Assembly: GCA_950295325.1 (NCBI GenBank)
Contig: OX485809.1
Location: 22,072,001 to 22,136,000, forward strand
From: Polytrichum commune
Taxonomy: Eukaryota > Streptophyta > Polytrichopsida > Polytrichales > Polytrichaceae
Direction of reading: 5' to 3'
DNA length: 64,000 nucleotides
Of the stretch, positions 58,941 through 64,000 are shown one piece after another. Below the pieces are notes generated by a model. It was not told the origin of the DNA and did not search any database. It saw only the letters and a list, made by a program, of their open reading frames with translations. Each line of letters opens with the position of its first letter. The first letter of the stretch is position 1. A program made the translations under genes and the position numbers.

Positions 58941-59829
58941 AGACCGTCACAAGTGGAAGGGAACAAGACTGCCGCGGCAGTAGCCTACCATCGTTCCCCG
59001 CATTACAACGGACCTCTGAACTAGGCTTGCAGGGTTGCAGCCACGATTTGGAGCGGGGGAGTGACTCGAGGGAAGGGCAGTGGTCGCCCCGTGGAGAGGT
59101 TTGAGGTGAGAGCCCTGGGGGATGAAATTTGAACCTCGCAAATGACTTTAGATGGCTGGTTTAGGGTTGGCAAGGGGCTCCTTAGTGAGGTATGAGGTGA
59201 GAGCTGGATGATCCTTAGTAAGGTTCAAGGTGAGAGCTGGGGCGGCAGAAATTTTGGTGGCTTTGTAGGGTGGCTGGATGCTCTTAGTGTGGTTCGATGT
59301 GATAGCTTAGGGGCCAGAGATGAGAGGTGATCATATGAATTTTGGTGGCTGGATGGTCATAGTGAGGTTCGAAGTGGAAGTTGAAGCGGGCGGTGCGGTG
59401 CGGTTCGGTTCGGTTCCTTCGTTCGTTCGTTTCGTTTCGTTTCTTTCTTTCTTCAGCTTTCTTTTTCAGCATCCTTAGTGAGGTTAGAGGTTAGAGCTGG
59501 GGGCAAAAATGTGAGGTTATTCTCTGATTTTTGGTGGCTTCCTAGGGTGGTTGGATGGTCCTTAGTGAGGTTAGAAGTTAGAGCTAGGGGCACTGTCGGA
59601 TCCGACAAACCCCTAGGGGCAGATATGGGCACCTCGCTTTTGATTTTCGGGAGGTTAGAGGTGAGAGCTAGGGGCAAAAATGCGAGGTTATTATCTGATT
59701 TTTGATGGCTTTCTAGGGTGGTTGGATGGTCCTTAGTGAGGTTAGAAATTAGAGCTAGGGGTACTGTCGGATCCGACAGACCCCTAGGGGCAGATATGGG
59801 CACCTCGTTTTTTATTTTCGGGAGGTTAG
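58941..59829. repeat. Tandem repeats with TGTCGGATCCGACA, left part
   Basis: Two good units of about 177 bp (59480-59655 and 59655-59829) contain GTTAGAGCTAGGGGCACTGT, then the perfect 14-bp palindrome TGTCGGATCCGACA or a one-base variant, then CCCCTAGGGGCAGATATGGG. Left of them, decayed units with GAGGTGAGAGCTGGGG and TGGATGGTCCTTAG reach back to about 59100. A simple-sequence stretch (GGTTC, CGTTC, TTTCG and TTTC repeats) lies at 59394-59458. Confidence 0.85.
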
Positions 59830-61908
59830 TGTTAAGCAACAACATTACAAGAGAAAAAAAGAGGCAAGTTAGAGTATACAACAACATCAAACAACTCCGG
59901 AGAAGCAGGAGGAAGAATGCCGAAGAGAAAGGCCGAAGAGGAATGCCGAAGAGCTCTCGGCCACGGCATTAGGAACACGAGAACGGCTATAGGGTCTCCA
60001 ACCGCGGAAATGCAAGGAAGACGCGCGGTCTTAGGCGCCCTTACCCGCGGTAGTAGGGTACCGGCGGTTTACAAAGGACTTTCTAGCATTTTATTAAAGG
60101 ACTTTAAGGGGTTATATTAGGGGCATATTAAAGGATGTATTAGGGATACATTAGGGGCATATTAAGGGGTGTATTAGAGGTATATTAGAATATAGGATTT
60201 TGAGGATAAATGACTATCCGAAGTACATGATTATGGAATTTTGAAGAAGCATGATTATAAATTATGTAAGAATTTTAGATTCTTATACATTATGAAGATG
60301 CATTATGAGCATATAGGCCAAGGATAGATTCTACGAGTATGTTTAAATACAAATCATTGGAATCAAGCAAAGGTGAAGACTTGATTACATTCTCAAAAAG
60401 AACTACAATGTAGCCAAAACAAGGATATAGTAGAATTTTAGAAATATGAACATTCAAATGGTAAAACGGTTATAACCGTTTAGGATAGATGGCATCTACA
60501 TATATCGAAGATAGCTAGTATCTATGGAAGTGGAAGTTATTAACCACTCTTAGTATAGATTTTGGATAGGGAGAAAAGACTATATAAGGGAAGCAAATTA
60601 GGATACTTATACCTCATTTTCTACACAACGAAGTTATCTTAAATTTGAGTGTCAAGAATCACTTGAAGCTTTTGTAACTCTCCTCTCGATGAACTTTTGC
60701 AATACACTTATCATTTCTACAAATGCGTGTGATCTTTCTACCTCTCTCTCAAATTGTCTTACAAAGTTTGTCAAGCGGTACTTGGAACTTGAGTGATTGA
60801 GCAACCGAGAGTAGAGTAGATTGAGTAGACTCTTTTGAGAAAGAACTCAAAAGATAGCGCGAGGGTGAGAACAAAGCACTCAAGACAAATTGGAGAATCA
60901 ATGGGACTTTGAGAGAGATTGAATTAAGAAAGCGATTGTCAAACTTGAGTGAAGGAAACAAGATTATCTCTCAAAGCGGAACTTATCATTGATCTCCTCA
61001 AAAGGGAATTATAAATATATATGTGATTGAATGATTGAAGAATTAAATGCATGTTATGATTTGAGCAAAACTACTTAACGATTACAAACTCCTTCAAAAG
61101 AGGAGGAGCTTATTATTATAAACTACATAATCAACTTATAAGCATTATACATATTATACTACATATTGATTGTTAAACTTATAATTGACAAGAATGATGA
61201 AGACATTAATTCATATCAAAGTTTGAATACATATGAACGAAGTAATATTGATATAAGATAATCTACTTACTACAATTGTTATTCAACCTCTTTTTTTCAC
61301 AATACTTTGTGAGTTGTTGGATGTCATTAACAATCGGAGAAGAGTTCTTCTCTCTTGAATAAAACTCAAGAGAGTATAATTATTCTTGTTATTAAAACAC
61401 TTTGAAGTTCAACGTGACATTGCAAAACAATTAATGAAGTGTTTATGAACTTATAACTACTATATGCATAATTGTCAAGTTACAATATTATACGTAGTAA
61501 CACTTGAGCTTAAAAAAGAAGACTCAAGAATATTAGATCTTCTTCATCATTATAAGATTATTATCATTTGTATGATTAATGTTTATGAACTACTAACATT
61601 AAGGATTCATACAATTTATTGAATACTATATTATTATCAAGGATATTGTTACACCTCTTGAAGCTTTCTTTAAATCTAATGGTTCTTATTATCAGCGATG
61701 CCTTACATTGAGAATAAGAATTAAGATAATGAGATTGTGTTCACTCCAATAATTATATTCATATCATAAGGAGAAGAGAGGGATTATTAATTTGAGACCG
61801 AACATATTAATGAGGCACGGTAGTTCTCAAGCAAATATAAATTTACGTGATGTCTCACCGTGAGTCTTCTTGAGCTAATTTGCAAGGGAACGACCCACGG
61901 GGTGCATC
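59830..61908. mobile_element. Solo LTR (2,079 bp)
   Basis: It begins TGTTAAGCAACAAC and ends GGGTGCATCA, the TG...CA boundaries of LTRs. It is flanked by a perfect 5-bp duplication GTTAG (59825-59829 and 61909-61913) and interrupts the tandem repeat, which resumes on the far side. A TATA-like GACTATATAAGGGAAG at 60579 could be its promoter. No gag-pol sequence or second LTR is present, so a solo LTR left by recombination is the simplest reading. The strand cannot be fixed from the ends alone; the TATA suggests plus. Confidence 0.75.
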
Positions 61909-62221
61909 AGTTAGAGGTGAGAGCTGGGGGCAGAAATGCAAGGTTACTATCTGATTTTTGGTGGCTTCCTAGGGTGGTTGGATGGTCCTTAGTGAAGTTA
62001 GAAGTTAGAGCTAGGGGCACTGTCGGATCCGATAGACCCCTAGGGGCAGATATGGGCACCTCGCTTTTGATTTTCGGGAGGTTAGAGGTGAGAGCTAGGG
62101 GCAGAAATGCGAGGTTATTATCTGATTTTTGATGGCTTTCTAGGGTGGTTGGATGGTCCTTAGTGAGGTTAGAAGTTAGAGCTAGGGGCACTGTCGGATC
62201 CGACAGACCCCTAGGAGCAGA
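61909..62221. repeat. Tandem repeats with TGTCGGATCCGACA, right part
   Basis: One complete and one partial unit of the same ~177-bp repeat as 59480-59829, separated from it by the solo LTR. The palindrome appears near 62022 (as TGTCGGATCCGATA) and near 62192 (perfect). The last unit is cut at GGAGCAGA by a CACTA terminus. Confidence 0.85.
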
Positions 62222-64000
62222 CACTAGAAGAATCCTTGTCCATTCCGACCATGGTATCAATGACTACTTGTCCTAAACCACTTGTTAAACGACTACGGCG
62301 CATATCTGGTTCACCTGTGGTGACGTGTCTAGCATGATTGTCATTTTGAAGTCATTCAACTGACTCAACGACGAACTCTGTTGAAGACCTCACAACATAG
62401 TCATTTTCTGTCCACCGTATATCATCCACTCCATCCACTCGTGTATGACGTGGATATGGGATCATGACCTAGTTATTCATAAGTCATTCTTTTGTAATCA
62501 TTCACCGACGAGGATGCACTATAACTTTGTATTAACATTCTTATATGACGTGGCATTTAGGGCTATAGAATGATGTGGAAAATAGGGAAATTTCATAGGA
62601 GCAACAATGACAGTAATAATGACGTGTCATATTAATGACTACCTTGGTAACGTCAATGACTTGGGGTGTGCAGTAAGTTGAGGTGGCATACACCCCTGCA
62701 CTCTATACCCAATACTAGTTGTTTCCGTCTCGTTTTCATGTTATTCTTGTACATGTGGCATGGAATTTGTGCATACTATGACAAGTCATTATTAAACATG
62801 CTACCAGATTGCAAAATACTTTTATTTTAACTGTGGTTTAATCCCTTCCTTCTATGCCAACGACCTCCAAATGGCACGAAACTTTTTGAGAGTGATACTA
62901 GTAAAAATATGAATGTGCTATAATTAAATAATATTTAACATGTCTAATTAATTGGGCTAGTCTTGAAATAGGATTCTGGGTCGTATTAATTAAAGTTTAG
63001 GGAGGACTTATGGAGGGTGTGAATATTATTTGTAGCATTTGAGATCCTGTTTGTCATAATCGTTCATACATACATGACTATTGTGTACCTCATCAATAAC
63101 CTTGCCACGTCAACAATGAGCGTAAACATTGCATCTACACAACAATTTGCTATCCCAACCGAAGTGAAAATTTAGTCATTATTCAGTGCTTGTACATTCT
63201 TATATGCCATGTCACGCAATCAAGGTTAGCATTAGCAATAGTGTTGTCGGAATGACGTCATAGTTTGGACATATTGGACTCATAGTGTAGTCATACTTGC
63301 CTACTGTAAATTCTAAGTCATTGTTGAGAATTAGAATACAGAAACTATATTTTTTCATACAAAATATAATGTCAACTTAAAACTTGGCGACTGCCAACAA
63401 ATTATCTTTGTCTGATAATTCAATGGCCCCTACTAGAAAGACAATTCTTGGAGGTGGGGGGACATGCTCTAGAGCACTCATGCCTTGATATTCTAAGCTA
63501 GTTGTTATGAAAACATCGGACGTGTCTTGTTCTTCCCTCCTTGACCGTGCTTCCTTTCGCAATACTACCTTCCACCCGGGTTTTCTGAAATCATTGGAGA
63601 AAAATACTTGTGTAGCTTGACTTGGGAAAATGAACGGGTCCAACATCTTGGGTACTTTGTGCCGAGAATTCACCACCATAAACCCGGCATCGTCCCGTAC
63701 ATAAGTTGGATTCCCACGATTATCTTCTCTTTTCAACCACTCGCACCGAAAAAGAATTACCGGAGTTCGCAATGGACCATAATCCAACTTCAATATATCT
63801 TGGAGCACTCCCACATAGTTTAGGGATACTTCAGATTGAGAGTCAACAGTGGGTACTTCAAATATAGAAGCAATTCCACTGTCGTATGTTTGCAACAATG
63901 CTGATTGTGAATCTTCCACTCGAAAGTGGTTCCCAAATGCACGCATCCTCGTGTACCGTGTTGCTTTTTGGGATGGCCTGCTACACAACAAAATCCTGTC
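62222..64000 (-). mobile_element. CACTA/EnSpm element, third copy, runs off the window
   Basis: The 3' terminus is CACTAGAAGAATCC at 62222. It is followed by about 1.1 kb rich in GTCAT/ATGAC motifs (TGACTACTTG, AAGTCATTCAAC, AATGACTTGG), typical of subterminal repeats. The last transposase exon lies at 63377-63991. The element sits in the palindrome-bearing tandem repeat. Confidence 0.75.
63377..63991 (-). CDS. CACTA transposase, last exon (DUF4216-like), partial
   Basis: The frame reads MRAFGNHFRVEDSQSALLQT, YVGVLQDILKLDYGPLRTPV and FIFPSQATQVFFSND, matching the last exons at 45641 and 47856 (F-G-N-[HY]; V-G-x-[LV]-[QE]-[DE]-I-[FL]-x-[LV]-DYG; FPxQ-x-x-QVFF). The left end of the frame continues past the window edge, and the rest of the transposase would lie beyond 64000. 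The C-terminal tail differs from the acidic tails of the other two copies. Confidence 0.8.
   Translation of the reverse strand: MLCSRPSQKATRYTRMRAFGNHFRVEDSQSALLQTYDSGIASIFEVPTVDSQSEVSLNYVGVLQDILKLDYGPLRTPVILFRCEWLKREDNRGNPTYVRDDAGFMVVNSRHKVPKMLDPFIFPSQATQVFFSNDFRKPGWKVVLRKEARSRREEQDTSDVFITTSLEYQGMSALEHVPPPPRIVFLVGAIELSDKDNLLAVAKF

Noticed and set aside
60100-60195. Telomere-like TTAGGG/TTAGGGG motifs
   Set aside because: They are part of a degenerate ATTAGGGGCATATTAA repeat inside the LTR, not a regular TTTAGGG array.
1-64000. CRISPR arrays, bacterial operons, riboswitches or Shine-Dalgarno sites
   Set aside because: The window is plant nuclear DNA with spliceosomal introns; the tandem arrays have long degenerate units and no spacer structure.

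Overview
This is nuclear DNA of a land plant. Two genes have GT-AG introns, one of them a plant DOXC-type 2-oxoglutarate dioxygenase, and nearly everything else is decayed transposable elements of plant-type families (MULE, CACTA/EnSpm, hAT, PIF/Harbinger, LINE, LTR, MITEs) and satellite-like arrays. The window looks like a repeat-rich, heterochromatin-like region. A bryophyte source is my best guess from the style of the transposases and the dioxygenase, but I cannot prove it.

Layout. 1-1.5 kb: a LINE remnant whose 3' half is inverted. 1.5-7 kb: MULE element copy 1, with a two-exon SWIM-finger transposase on the minus strand and a small basic bZIP-like reading frame diverging from it. 7.1-13.1 kb: two related tandem arrays (about 108-bp and 322-bp units), each unit carrying an inverted repeat GGTGGTGGTCGG-GT-CCGACCACCACC. 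They are separated by a nonautonomous hAT element (8-bp target duplication GCGGTGTG) filled with a C-rich minisatellite. 13.3-17.4 kb: a seven-exon gene that joins a ParB/Srx-like domain to a degenerate beta-class N4/N6 DNA methyltransferase domain, with one frameshift. 17.4-20.5 kb: decayed repeats and a LINE 3' end. 21.6-24.6 kb: an intact four-exon 2OG-Fe(II) dioxygenase, the only clearly ordinary host gene. 24.6-40.5 kb: mostly non-coding, with MITEs, a PIF/Harbinger transposase remnant and a Harbinger-type MITE containing another MITE.

40.5-47 kb: a 5'-truncated CACTA transposase, a divergent accessory gene, and just downstream a precise exon of a mitochondrial-type peroxiredoxin IIF. 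47.2-52.9 kb: a second CACTA element (terminus at 47201) with a transposase broken by two in-frame stops, and a SET-domain gene beside it. 52.9-58.9 kb: MULE copy 2, with the same gene plan plus a second bZIP-like frame. 58.9-62.2 kb: a tandem repeat carrying the palindrome TGTCGGATCCGACA, split by a 2,079-bp solo-LTR-like insertion with the target duplication GTTAG. 62.2-64 kb: the end of a third CACTA element, which runs off the window.

The most unusual parts are the ParB-methyltransferase fusion gene lying next to palindrome-bearing satellite arrays, the conserved bZIP-like partner of the MULE transposase, and the captured SET and peroxiredoxin sequences in and beside the CACTA elements. 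All functional links between them are inference.
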